Made by a program: the position numbers and the translations under genes
Part shown: piece after piece, positions 31,928 through 42,122 of the stretch
How the letters are laid out: each line of letters begins with the position of its first letter
Numbering within the stretch: position 1 is the stretch's first letter
Notes under the pieces: model-generated
What the model was told of the DNA's origin: nothing
Databases searched by the model: none
What the model saw: the letters and a program-made list of their open reading frames with translations, nothing else
Source: Corylus avellana
Taxonomy: Eukaryota; Streptophyta; Magnoliopsida; Fagales; Betulaceae
Assembly: GCF_901000735.1 (NCBI RefSeq)
Contig: NC_081547.1
Coordinates: forward strand, 11,329,156-11,393,155
Length of the DNA stretch: 64,000 nucleotides
Direction of reading: 5' to 3'

Positions 31928-34900
31928 TGAAAAACAGCTCAAAGAGTTGGGGTAAAGTTGTGTTGCAAAATTGCATGCTGTGAAGTATCATAAAGGGAAA
32001 AATCACATTACGTAAAAAGTTTTCTTTTAGAAAATTTTCATAAGCAACACAAATGTGGCTTCACAGGTGTGTCTGTGCGCCAAACAGATTGCAACTTCAG
32101 TCATACATTCAAGTATGCTCACAAGGACTCCACATAGCAAAGAGTTTAGCTGGATAATTCTCATGGATTTCATGCATTAATCGGATGAAACTAACCTGTC
32201 GGTTTAAGTCTCTTGCCTTATCAGCATATATACGAGATTCTGATGTTAATCGACTTGACATTTCACTGACCTCTGCAAAATCAAAATTTGAAAGAGATTA
32301 AATGACCTGTAATATACACGACACATATTTTATGAAGGAAAAAAATAAAGGCATCTATCAAAAATGAAGGAACATTACAAAGTAAAAATCTAGAGAAACA
32401 GAAATGTGTGGCATCTATATAAAGGGAAAAAAAAAAAAAAAAGACTGGCATAAAAAATAAGAGGAGTGCAACTACAATTTTGTGTTGACACCATATCATT
32501 TGATGTCACAAACATAAGTTCACAAGTAGTAGGAGACAATAGCAAACAAAAAAATATTGATCACAGCTCATAAACCCCAAGCCAGCCTTAACCAGAATTC
32601 TAAAGCAAGTCTGACTATGCTTTCAACACTCCTCACACCACAACATGAGGACTCTAATATAACAAATGAGATCCATTTACATGTGGATAAATATCTATTG
32701 CACTCTACTATTATGTTGACCATGGTGAATCTTTTTGTAATATTATCTTGTTACACAACTAATTTCAAACACCTATAAACAAAGCAACATACATGGTTTC
32801 CAAGCACACAGATACAGGCACTCCAAGACATTGAATTATATATTCTTTGCAGGCCTGTTAATGAAATGATGATCCTAGAGACATGAATTACTGAATTTAA
32901 CAATGCCTTAGCTTGAAGAGTTCCATTATGTTGGTAGCTTTAAACAAATATAAGAACAAAACGATATAACTAAATCTCAGTATTTATTTTTTTTAAAAAA
33001 AGGAATATCTTACGATCCAACTTTTCACCAACACCAAGAACTTCCTGAACATTGCGAGTCATTATTTGGTGGACTTCATAGAGTTCATCATTCAACTTTG
33101 AAATATTCCGCTGAGTACGAGTGTCCTGATACAATTTCTTCGTTTTCTGTATGAATGTGTCTTTTAAACATAAAAAGAAATGGAAAACTCAAACCCATTA
33201 GAAGAAGCACCAAAAACAATGTTGTAAGAATATGAAGCACATAAAAGGACCGTGTAGGAAAAGTGAGGCCCACCAAATTTAATGAAGGCATAAGGTCTGG
33301 CAGCAGTTTCAATTTGAGGCCCATTAACACGCTGAAATTCATTCTTGAGGTCTTCAAGGTATTGAAAGGCAAGTTTCTTAGGATAAGCACGGTCACACAT
33401 TGTCAAGTAGCAAACGCGTCCATCAATTATGTAACTAAGAACTTATGTCAAGGTAACCTTAAAATAATTCTAGCATTCATAAAAAATTATTATTTTAATG
33501 GATCATTGTAATGACCCAAGGAAAACGCTAGCCACATATGCACTATCGTTCTAAAATGACTAATCAAGTTGCAATTGGAATTCTCTAAAATCCCTTATGA
33601 AGTTCAGTCTCACCTAGTAAGGAAGCAATGTGAGACTTAGCATACATGAACTCCTTTATATTCCACACACTCTATGTGAGCTAATAATCTTCCCAATGTA
33701 AGACTAGAGTGTTACAATCATATAAAAAGAAGATATAATGTCTTGACTGATGTAAAGAGTAACAAACTATAACTGAGCCTCTTCCACAAACCAAAAGTTT
33801 TTGCAACTATGATAGTTCAGTGTCAAGACATGTTAGAAAAGACAGCATAAGTTCTACCCAAAGCTGCCACACCCATCATATCTCAAGTATGTCAAATAGG
33901 GCAGAATCATTTGAATTGAACAACTTAGATCAGGGAACTTAATATCAGAAACTTAGGGTTGTAAATGAACAGAGTTGTTTGTAAACAGCTCGAGCTCGAC
34001 TCGTATAAACTCAACTCGAGTTCGGTTCATTTATTCAACGAAACAAGCTTGAAAATAAATTTAGACTCATTTTTTAAACAAGCCAAACTCATATAAACTC
34101 TGTTCGACTTATATAAGCTCGTATAACTCACATAAATTCGTTTTTATTATTTTTATAGTATTATTTAACTATGTAATGTGAACATCTTAAGTATTTAAAA
34201 AGATAAAAGGAATTATCTTCCTAATGTAATATAGCTTAAATTATGATGATTGTGAGTCTTGATATAAATATATTTGTGTTTATATGTAGATAAGTGTAAT
34301 TATGTGCGTATAATAAATTCATATATATATACCATAAAACATACATATAGAATCGAGATTGGATTGTTTAAGATTTGAGTTAATTTGTCTAATTAACTCA
34401 AATGATAAAATCTTAACAATAATTAATTAACTATGAATTTACACAAGAATTAAAAAGTAAATGAACCAGTACCAAGTTTTAATAGACTATCTAGCTCGAT
34501 AATTAGCTCGAGCTAGACTCATGTTCAAAACAAAATTAAATGAATCAAACTTGAACATTCAATATTTGGCTCAATTACAACCCTACACACACTCATCTAC
34601 AAGTCTCATTAAGACTACATAATTCACATTGTGTTTGAACCCCACCCACAATTTAATTGGGATTGATGCTTAGTCGAGTTAAGTTTGACAAAGAGATTGC
34701 ATATATCCAAACCATACCAGGAACAATACTGGAAAACTATTTTTCTCAAAAGTAATACATGAACAGAGGAATTAAAACGTAATGGCATGGCAACATTCAT
34801 AAACAAACTCACAAGGATACTGAAAAATATAAGGGCCAGTTTCAATTGACATCCTTGAAGCCTCATTCTGGCCCCTTGAGAGGTTTTTAAACAACGCCTT

Positions 34901-35008
34901 GACTTGCTGTTTGTAGAATTCAGCATCGTTTGAATCGCGGCCATCATCAAGCCCCTCTGCCAGTGGAAGACCATCAGTAACGCGAGCAATCATCGTCAAC
35001 TTCACCAT
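31068..35008 (-). CDS. SEC22: SEC22 R-SNARE vesicle-trafficking protein, copy 1
   Basis: Exons on the minus strand: 34821-35008, 33274-33434, 33014-33160, 32196-32272, 31068-31151 (stop TGA 31068-31070); 657 nt, 218 residues, the length of Arabidopsis SEC22. Residues 1-120 are a longin domain (start MVKLTMIARV). The SNARE motif spans about 128-190, and residues 197-218 form the C-terminal membrane anchor ending KTKIW. Sec22 mediates ER-Golgi membrane fusion as a tail-anchored R-SNARE. The position of the central-layer Arg appears to be Val (EVLGVGEKL). Introns 2-4 are ordinary GT-AG; intron 1 has U12-type signals. An acceptor-like TTTGTATAG lies 21 bp before the ATG, so a 5'-UTR intron is likely. 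No stop or frameshift is seen. Confidence 0.93.
31492..31728 (-). mobile_element. tRNA-derived SINE in SEC22 copy 1 intron 4
   Basis: The minus strand starts CCCAAGGGGTTGGCCCAAGT, containing a box A-like TGGCCCAAGTGG, and has a box B-like GGTTCAATATC about 60 bp later. It ends with ...CCCCGGCAT. The same element is in copy 2 at 42571-42808, where it retains a longer T-rich tail. Confidence 0.7.
31866..31923. repeat. (AT)n(AG)n compound microsatellite
   Basis: Perfect AT run followed by a perfect AG run. The counterpart at 42945-42983 is shorter, so the locus has changed length since duplication. Confidence 0.9.
33435..34820 (-). other. U12-type intron of SEC22 copy 1
   Basis: The donor reads GTATCCTTG (consensus RTATCCTT). 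Near the acceptor TTCTTAG lies TACCTTGAC, 8 of 9 to the U12 branch consensus TTCCTTRAC, with its branch A 13 nt before the exon. Using this donor joins CA to T to give the His codon expected in the conserved FHYII segment; the nearby GTGAGT would introduce a stop. The intron of copy 2 has the same signals. Confidence 0.85.
33956..34586. repeat. MITE in SEC22 intron 1, copy 1
   Basis: TAGGGTTGTAAATGAAC at one end and its inverse TCAATTACAACCCTA at the other, with GCTCGAGCTCGA-type words inside. hAT-like by terminus, superfamily not proven. The same element is at 44987-45617. Confidence 0.6.
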
Positions 35009-35050
35009 CTTCAGTTCACAACTTCTCAGCTATACAAAAAATTTAAAAAT

Positions 35051-35736
35051 AAAAAATAAAAAATAAAATGACACCAATATATAAGCCAATTTAAAGCCAG
35101 ACCCAGGAGATAATGAACAAGACAAAACTACTCAAAAGATAGATGCCGATTCACACACTAACAAACAACTCGGCTTACTTATCAAAAAAAAAAGATCAAA
35201 ATGATCAGCTAGATTCATAATAACCTAAGAGCTCACTTTTCTCTTTGGATCACCCCTGAGTCCTAGGGATGTAAAGTTGGGCGAGCTTGGCTTGTCCGGG
35301 CTCAGCTCGTCTACTTTGAGGCCAGGCTCGAGCTCAACACGAGCCTAGAAATGTTGCTCGAGCTCGGCTCGATAGGGTTGGAACCCTGTTCGAGCTCGAG
35401 CTCGTCTATTTTGGTCGAGCTCGAGCTCAAGCTCGATTAATTTTGGGATGTATATGTACATGCATTTGGCAAAAATGATTCAATCCTAGAATTCAATATT
35501 ATGTGAAAGACCAACACCCATCTGTTAGATACTTTTTCTGCTCTAATTTCATCAAACACAAACCATAATTCAGTAAAAAACAGAAACCCCACTACCTATC
35601 TATCCAAAAATATTTACACATTTTTCTGGGCAACCAAACAAACACATCAAACAGCAAAACCCCAAACCACCCACCACCCAAGAAGAAACGGAGAAAAAAA
35701 AAAACCCAAAAAGAAAAGAAAAACCCACAAATCTTA
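35051..35736. other. SEC22 copy 1 upstream region
   Basis: Bases 35260-35450 are rich in GAGCTCGAGCTCG and GCTCGGCTCG words, a degraded member of the GAGCTCGAG family. TTACTTATCAAAAAAAA at 35176-35192 resembles a LINE tail. No gene seen. Confidence 0.5.
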
Positions 35737-35890
35737 TCACCTCCTCCGCCTCCGATCCACGGCGTACTGCGAGAGTGAAACGACCTCCGAGAGCGGCGTG
35801 GACAGCGGGGTTGACAGCGGGGTTGGCAGCGGCAAGTTCCTGGAAACCGGGCACGAGCCGTTCAGCTTCAGCCAGGCGTCGAGGTGTGTG
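35737..35890 (-). pseudogene. RING-H2 E3 ligase C-terminal fragment
   Basis: The minus-strand frame reads HLDAWLKLNGSCPVSRNLP, then PLSTPLSEVVSLSQYAVDRR to a stop. This matches the end of an ATL-type RING-H2 finger, but the last zinc ligand (CPVC) is Ser, the preceding His/Cys ligands are replaced by a His/Thr/Ala tract, and a PLST unit is repeated. RING-H2 proteins attach ubiquitin; this remnant could not fold a finger. It lies in a GC-rich island (35740-36040) that might instead serve as the SEC22 promoter or 5'-UTR exon. Confidence 0.55.
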
Positions 35891-36040
35891 GTTGCTGCGG
35901 TGGTGGTGGTGGTGGTTGCTGTTGGGGGCAATGGGGGAGTGGTGGGGGCGGCAACAGAGATAGGAGGCGAGGAGGATGGTGGAGACCGTGAGAGGAGAGT
36001 CGAGAGAGAAGGGAGAGATCAGAGATATAGATTCAGGTTA

Positions 36041-36267
36041 AATTTGGGTTCCCTAATTTGCAACGTTGGATTTGGAAAAATAATTAAATTTTAAATATTA
36101 TAGGTTTGATTGGTTTTACCAAAAAGCTTATCCCATGTGGCTGTCTCTACTTAGATCTGGTGTGCTTGTTCAATATGATTCATTGATAATATATACGTTT
36201 TCAACATTTAATATTACTCGTCAGATTAGATCAAACAAGGCAAGCTTACAGTGTCTCTGTTACGAAA
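36041..36267. other. No recognisable feature
   Basis: AT-rich spacer. Confidence 0.45.
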
Positions 36268-36425
36268 AAGGATCCTCTCCATTTCAAAATCCTTCAATTT
36301 TCTTCATTTAGTGTATTTTGAAGGGTATTGCATTTAATGCACTACCATCATTAAAATTTTTGGACAACACTACCCTTCAAAATGTACTAAATAAAGGAAA
36401 TTGAGAGATTTTGAAATGGCCTCTG
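36268..36425. repeat. Foldback MITE, about 158 bp
   Basis: Left arm AGGATCCTCTCCATTTCAAA... and right arm inverse ...GATTTTGAAATGGCCTCTG. Arms include CATTTAGT/ACTAAATA and CTTCAAAATG. Short central loop. Confidence 0.7.
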
Positions 36426-37256
36426 TTACACCATATACATACTTCTTAGTAAATGCTTGATAGTTGTCATCCATTAATATCATCCAACGGTTATTAGATC
36501 ATCAAAACATTTTGGACGGCGATAATCAACTGACAAAGCGCACGCATTACGGAATTAATCCTGGAATATATTCACCTGGAATTAATCCTCTGTGTGCGTC
36601 TGATAGTGAGACCGGTTCCATGCAAGTATAGTAGATGATCTAGACCGTTTATTAGGATCTTGACTTTCTTATTCAATTTAGAAAGTTAGATTAATGAGCT
36701 TATTATGTCACGTGGAGCACCATATAATTCTTTCAAATTGGTTTACACGTATATACAGTAGATCAAATTCAACGGCCAACATTAAATTCAATAAAAAAAT
36801 TCAAAATTTAGGAATTAGGAATAAAAATTGTGTTATGCAATATTATTTAGGGTCAGTTTGTTATTTCAATTTCAATAATTACGATTTAAAAAATTGTGTT
36901 TTTTTTAATCGCGTTTTTTTTTTTTTTGTTCTTATTTTAGATTAAGTATTTTTTAAATCACAACGTAAAACGTTTTATGTCACACACTCACACACACTAA
37001 TCACTACTATCATATTATATATAGTATTATTTAGTTAATATGTTAAAATGTTAATACTTAACTCGGGTCAAGTATATAATGTCAATATTAATATATATTC
37101 TATTTTATATGTAAACATTTATATACTTATATGATTGTATCATTATATGGGTCAATATTAATTTTTATATACTTATATTTTATTATCCCATGATCACGAT
37201 TCATGACATATATATGATTTAAATTCAAATTGTTAAGTTTTTACTTACTACAAATT
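36426..37256. other. No gene; AT-rich spacer
   Basis: Nothing identifiable beyond poor homopolymer tracts (36900-36945). Confidence 0.5.
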
Positions 37257-37595
37257 GTTAAGTTTTTATTTACTGTAAATTATGATTATAATATATAAAT
37301 TATAAGAAACACATTAGTTACTTAATTATTAATCATTTAATTTTAATTTAATGGTAATGCTAAAACTTTAAGGCATAAATTCCACACAATCTAATAGTCA
37401 TACATTCATACTTACATTATATGATCATATTATCTCACAATCTATATTAATACTATCTTAGATCTAAGATCATGTGATATACGTTTTTTAAGAATAAAGT
37501 ATCTAATTATAATGCATTGATTAAATAAAACAATAACTTATGAAGATATATCATATGATTATATAATGATTAATGGTAATATCAAATATTTCTTA
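37257..37595. repeat. Direct repeat, about 340 bp, copy 1
   Basis: Closely matches 39470-39808 (shared start AAGTTTTTA..TTACTG.AAATTATG and end CAAATATTTCTTA). AT-rich, no coding. The two copies lie in the same orientation about 2.2 kb apart. Confidence 0.8.
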
Positions 37596-37679
37596 TATAT
37601 ATATCTGTGTGTATATATGTGTGTGTGTGCGCGCGCACGTGTTTATATATATATATATATATAAACACGTGCGCGCGTG

Positions 37680-37717
<38 letters not shown>

Positions 37718-37735
37718 AACACATATGCAGAAATA
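37596..37735. repeat. Alternating purine-pyrimidine palindrome
   Basis: A GTGTGTGTGCGCGCGCACGTG arm, an AT-repeat centre (37645-37662) and the inverse arm CACGTGCGCGCGTGCACACA, flanked by further AT, GT and AC runs. It could extrude a cruciform or adopt Z-DNA. The frame 37573-37812 is spurious. Confidence 0.85.
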
Positions 37736-37817
37736 ACAAAAAACAAAGGTATATAATATATTTATTATTATTGAGTAATGTTTACTATATATTGTTATTT
37801 GTTGCTTATTAAAAAAT

Positions 37818-38030
37818 ATACAAGTCGAGCCTAATAAACAAGATGAGTCTTATACGAGCTGTTCACAAGTTTAGCCGAGTCGAGCCGAGCTTGCTTCCTT
37901 TAATATTCGAGCTAGGATTCATGTTCACGAAACACTTCATTTAATGTTTGAGTCAAGCACGAGCCGAGATTATGTGAGCCGAGCTCGAGTTCGCTCGCGA
38001 GCGACTTGCTCTCTTAACACCCCTAATCCC
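37818..38030. repeat. GAGCTCGAG-family MITE fragment
   Basis: GAGCCGAGCTCGAGTTCGCTC and the end word AACACCCCTA resemble the family seen at 33956-34586. Confidence 0.5.
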
Positions 38031-38330
38031 AGTCCATTTTGCATAAAACAACTTTCATCTTTCTACGGTTCTACCTTTCCATTCTTTTATCCCCATTTTA
38101 GAATATCTTCCCTAGCAGTAGGAGAATCATCGATTAAAAACTTCTTCATAACCTCCCTCCTAATCCTTTTACTAAAGCCACAAGCAAAAAACAAGTGATT
38201 CCTCCCCTCAATGCAACTCCTACAATACAAGCATATTACTACTCCATTAAATCCCCACTGCATCAGTCTTTAACCCGTTGTTAAACCATCCCTCATAGCC
38301 AAGACCAAAAAAAACATTACAACCAGAGCC
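38031..38330 (-). pseudogene. LINE ORF2 C-terminal (zf-RVT) remnant
   Basis: The minus strand reads RLMQWGFNGVV, CLYCRSCIEGRNHLFFACGF and KRIRREVMKKFLI, which is the Cys/His-containing domain (C-x2-C...H-x4-C) at the C-terminus of plant LINE polyproteins. Frame interruptions and the missing RT show it is a fragment. Confidence 0.75.
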
Positions 38331-39469
38331 AAAAGTCGTTGATATGGGCATATATTTTCAATAGTGCAGCATGCCGACTATAAAACTACAAAATAAATTT
38401 GAGCCTGAAATCCAAAAGCACAATTAGAGCCCAATAACTATTTAGAGAGGGGAATCATAACAAAAAAAAAAAAAAAAAGCAAACAAAATATCACTGTCGC
38501 TCCATGAACCATCGGGAAGCTAATTTTTTGCAATTCATTGAAGGCTAGAGAGGAACTGAAGAACACCACTTCCATGAATATCTCCAATCAGAGGAACCCA
38601 ATGCCAACAATAAGCTTCCTCACCCACGCAATAGGCCCAATCCCCATAAAAATTCAAGAAGGCAGCAAATGCAGGTATAGACGGCAACAATGCTGAGAAC
38701 ATCAATACCATGCATATACAATCTCAACAATAACAATTCTTATACCCAACAAAATCAGCCCCAATTCCACTAAGCAGAGGAACCACAACTCAAAATCTCC
38801 AAAAATATCAAATTTATGTATCAAGCTAGTTTTTTTTTCTTCTTTATTTATTTATTTATTTTTCATCAAAACAGAGATTCAAACCACCAAAAAACACATA
38901 TCTAAAGAAAGGCGAAAGTACCTGAGATGTAGAAGCCGAAAGATGAATGATGGAGAAGTTGAAGAGAGGCGAGATCTGAGATGTAGCAGTCGAGAGAGAC
39001 GAGATTCTCTCAAAGTTAGAGTGGCTGTGTGAGGGAAGAGCTGCTTGAGGGAAGAAGAGCAAGAGCTGCGTCAGGGAAGAGAAAGGAGATGTCGGGTTGA
39101 GTGTGAGAGTGAAGGGGAAAAATGTAAGGGATTTTTTTGGTGCGTAAACATCGTAAAATGTCGAAAATATTTTATATCTTGAAACAAACAAGCCTTAGAC
39201 AGTCAATAATTTCATTTCTTGTATTGAGGTTCATAAGGAAGACCAAAGGACGTTAAAACTGATAATTTCTTTACCGTGATTGAGTGATTCCGGGGAGCAA
39301 CTCCGGCGTTGTCTTGGGTGACAAATCGAAACCCTTGGTGCCTAGCTCGCTAGAGTAGGAGGGAGGGTTTATGATCGGGGATGGTTTCTTTGACGAAAAT
39401 AGCCCCTGAATTCCTCATAATGTAATATGAGGAATTGTTTACGTAACAATTTGTGGGAAGTAAAAATTG
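38331..39469. other. No gene identified
   Basis: Bases 38890-39130 on the minus strand look like a pyrimidine-rich leader (repeated GCAGCTCTTCCCTCA words) ending at CAGGTAC, a possible noncoding first exon. No protein I recognise is encoded. Confidence 0.4.
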
Positions 39470-39808
39470 ATAAGTTTTTACTTACTGCAAATTATGATTA
39501 TAATATTTAAATTATAAGAAACACATTAGTTACTTAATTATTAATCATTTAATTTTAATTTAATGGTAATGTTGAAACTCTAAGTCCTAGATTCCTCACA
39601 ATCTAATAGTCATACATTCATACTTAAATTATATGATCATATTATCTCACAATCTATATTAATACTATCTTAGATATAAGATCATGAGATATATGTTTCT
39701 AAGAATAAAGTATCTAATTATAATGCATTGATTAAATAACACAATAACTTATGTAGATATACCATATGATTATATAATGATTAATGATAATTTCAAATAT
39801 TTCTTATT
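39470..39808. repeat. Direct repeat, about 340 bp, copy 2
   Basis: Counterpart of 37257-37595, with scattered base changes. Confidence 0.8.
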
Positions 39809-39826
39809 ATTTACTATATATATATA

Positions 39827-40122
39827 ATTTCAATTCAAACCCTCCGTTACTAATTTTCGTCTAATTGGACGGAAATCATCCCACGTGCGTCTCACATGAG
39901 ATTTTGATATCCTCTATTCCAATTTTGCCCTCATTAAAACTTATGAAATTACATAATTATCCGTATTAAAACCTACGAAAATGAGGGTAATTACATAATT
40001 TCATAAGATTTAATGAGGGCGAAATTGGAATAGAGGGCATCAAAATCCCACGTGAGACGTACGTGGGATGATTTCCGTCTAATTAGACGAAAATTAGTAA
40101 CGGAGGGTCTGAATTGAAAATT
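39827..40122. repeat. Long foldback MITE, arms about 135 bp
   Basis: Left arm ...CCCTCCGTTACTAATTTTCG through CCTCATTAAAACTTATGAAA and right arm its near-perfect inverse, with a loop of about 20 bp near 39963-39982. A transcript would fold into a long hairpin. Confidence 0.85.
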
Positions 40123-40219
40123 TTTGAAACATTAAGGGGGTATATTGCCACTTTTCAAATATTAGGGTTCGAATTGAAAAACTCTTGAAACTTCAGCGGG
40201 GTAAAGTGAGTTTAACCCT

Positions 40220-40301
40220 ATATATATGTTGTATATATGTATATACAACATATATGTATGTTGTATATATATGTTGTATATATATACAACATGTATATAT
40301 A
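40220..40301. repeat. TATATATGTTGTATA short-period repeat
   Basis: Interleaved TATATATG and TTGTATAC words leading into the gap. Confidence 0.7.
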
Positions 40302-40401
40302 NNNNNNNNNNNNNNNNNNNNNNNNNNNNNNNNNNNNNNNNNNNNNNNNNNNNNNNNNNNNNNNNNNNNNNNNNNNNNNNNNNNNNNNNNNNNNNNNNNN
40401 N
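40302..40401. other. Assembly gap, 100 N
   Basis: Unsized gap; probably hides the other end of the CACTA-like element. Confidence 0.95.
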
Positions 40402-40499
40402 AAAATTCCAAAAAAAATTTAAAAAAAGAAAAATTTTTAATAAAATTTTTTAAATTTTTTAATTAAAAAAAGAAAAATTATTATTTTTTCATAATTTTT

Positions 40500-40732
40500 A
40501 AATTTCTGACGTGTCAATTTTGACACGTCAGGAAATTTACTGACGTGTCAAAATTTGACACGTCAGAAAAAAGAAAAACAATTTTAACACGTCAGAAAAT
40601 TCTGACGTGTTACATCTGACACGTCAGAAATTTTTCGTTTCTGACACCCAAAATTTTAACGCCTGAAACACGTCAAAAATGCTCCGTCAGAAAACCCATG
40701 TCAACAAAAAATTCATTTTTTTGTAGCGAGTC
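40500..40732. mobile_element. CACTA-like element terminus with TGACGTGTCA subterminal repeats
   Basis: The outer end, read inward, is CGCTACAAAAAAATG, one change from the CACTACAAAAAA terminus of CACTA elements. Inside are at least six CTGACGTGTC/GACACGTCAG units, several paired as hairpins, the arrangement of CACTA subterminal transposase sites. The other terminus is not visible. It lies exactly at the left edge of segmental unit 2. Confidence 0.6.
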
Positions 40733-41493
40733 ATAGTCTCATAGATATGGATTAAGTAAATTGACCTTATACATTCATCACAAAGCTCCACCTGATCATT
40801 CCTCAAACCTTAATTTCCATTGGGTACATCAGAATCAAGATTTTTCAGATTTCTTTAAGGTATTCTATCATGTTGAACTCATCAAATCCTCCTCACTATT
40901 TTCTAATTAAATGGCGAGACGTTACCATATCAGCATTTATCACTTTTAAAATGTGGTGAAATATAGTAAACATTAAAATTATTTATGTTGAGTTATTAAA
41001 AGTGATGAATACTGATATGGCAAACTTCCAACAATTTAATTTGAAAACAATGCCCAGAATTGAAGGAAATTTACATTGTAGAATATCTTAAGAATTCTAA
41101 AGAATCCTAATCAGGTACAGCATATCACGATCCTCCACTTTACCAAAATAGTAAGAATATTTGTGCAGAGCTTTATAAAATTCAAGTTGGTTGAAGAGTA
41201 CTAACTTTGTGCCACTAAATGAAAGCTAAAAAATATGCAGCTAGAATTAGAAAGGTTAAAGCAATCATTTCTACAGTATTACAATGCAGTAGAGTAATAG
41301 TCAAGAGAAGCATATTAAAAAGTAGCAAGTAATAATAACATCTCTCATATTTCCGATCAATCTATTTTGGCTCCTTATCTGGTGTTAAAGGTACCGACTA
41401 GACTACTTTCCGTAACCTAATCCATCAACATAAGAGAAGAGTTCATTTTGAAACACAATTCAAGTATATATGTGGATGACAACAAGATATGGA

Positions 41494-42061
41494 GTCTAGG
41501 TAAGAAATTCCATTTAAAGTATGTCCCTTATATCACATATATTATTGTAATTATAAAATATATATAATTACGGTGTTCAGTAATTTATTCCAATTAAAGC
41601 TTATTGTGTAAATCAAATATTCTGAATTAAATTACTGATTTAATTNNNNNNNNNNNNNNNNNNNNNNNNNNNNNNNNNNNNNNNNNNNNNNNNNNNNNNN
41701 NNNNNNNTTGTGGAACAAATATTTGATTTCATTAAAGATTTTATTTTTTATAGAATCAATTAGCTGTATTGATTTGATTTTTATTCCTTGATGGGAGGAA
41801 TAATTAAGGTAACAGCTCTAATTGAGGGTCCTTTGACCTACCTATAAATAAGGCATGTGTATTCCATCAATTGGCACTCACTGGTAGGCATAGGTCAGAA
41901 GAACCTCTCAATATTTTTTGTTTTCCAGATTTGTTTTTGTGAAACTATTCTTCAATTGGCTTGAGCAAAGCATGGCTAAAGGTATTTATATAATTATTCA
42001 TTCCGCTGCTTATATTTATTGTCAATTAGCATTTAATTATATATTGAATTCTTACAGTCTA
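41494..42061 (+). mobile_element. Solo LTR in the 3' flank of SEC22 copy 2
   Basis: Insert 41499-42056 is absent from unit 1. Termini GGTAAGAAATTC (first base changed from T) and GAATTCTTACA form the inverted ends, and GTCTA is duplicated at 41494-41498 and 42057-42061. CTATAAATAAGG near 41841 is a plus-strand TATA box. A 62-N gap lies inside (41646-41707), so hidden internal sequence cannot be excluded, but the N length suggests a sized gap. Probably Copia-type by its short length. Confidence 0.75.
41646..41707. other. Assembly gap, 62 N
   Basis: Within the solo LTR. Confidence 0.95.
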
Positions 42062-42122
42062 GACTATAATGCCATAAGAAGCACAGAGAAATCCGCAACA
42101 GTTTTCAGAATGATCAGTGTGA

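Larger units (their letters stand above)
30233..35050. repeat. Tandem segmental duplication, unit 1
   Basis: Aligns almost base for base with 40733-46090, including exons, all four introns, an intronic SINE, an intronic MITE and the AT/AG microsatellite. The left boundary in unit 2 coincides with a CACTA-like terminus. The right boundary lies in or beyond the 602-N gap of unit 2. Confidence 0.92.

Noticed and set aside
33164..33406. Separate 80-codon gene on the minus strand, and its copy at 44195-44437
   Set aside because: These are SEC22 exon 2 read through its splice donor into intron 2.
37573..37812. 79-codon open frame
   Set aside because: Encoded by AT/GT/GC dinucleotide runs only.
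38856..39191. 111-codon minus-strand open frame
   Set aside because: Composition is low-complexity Ser/Phe/Leu from a pyrimidine-rich stretch; more like an untranslated leader.
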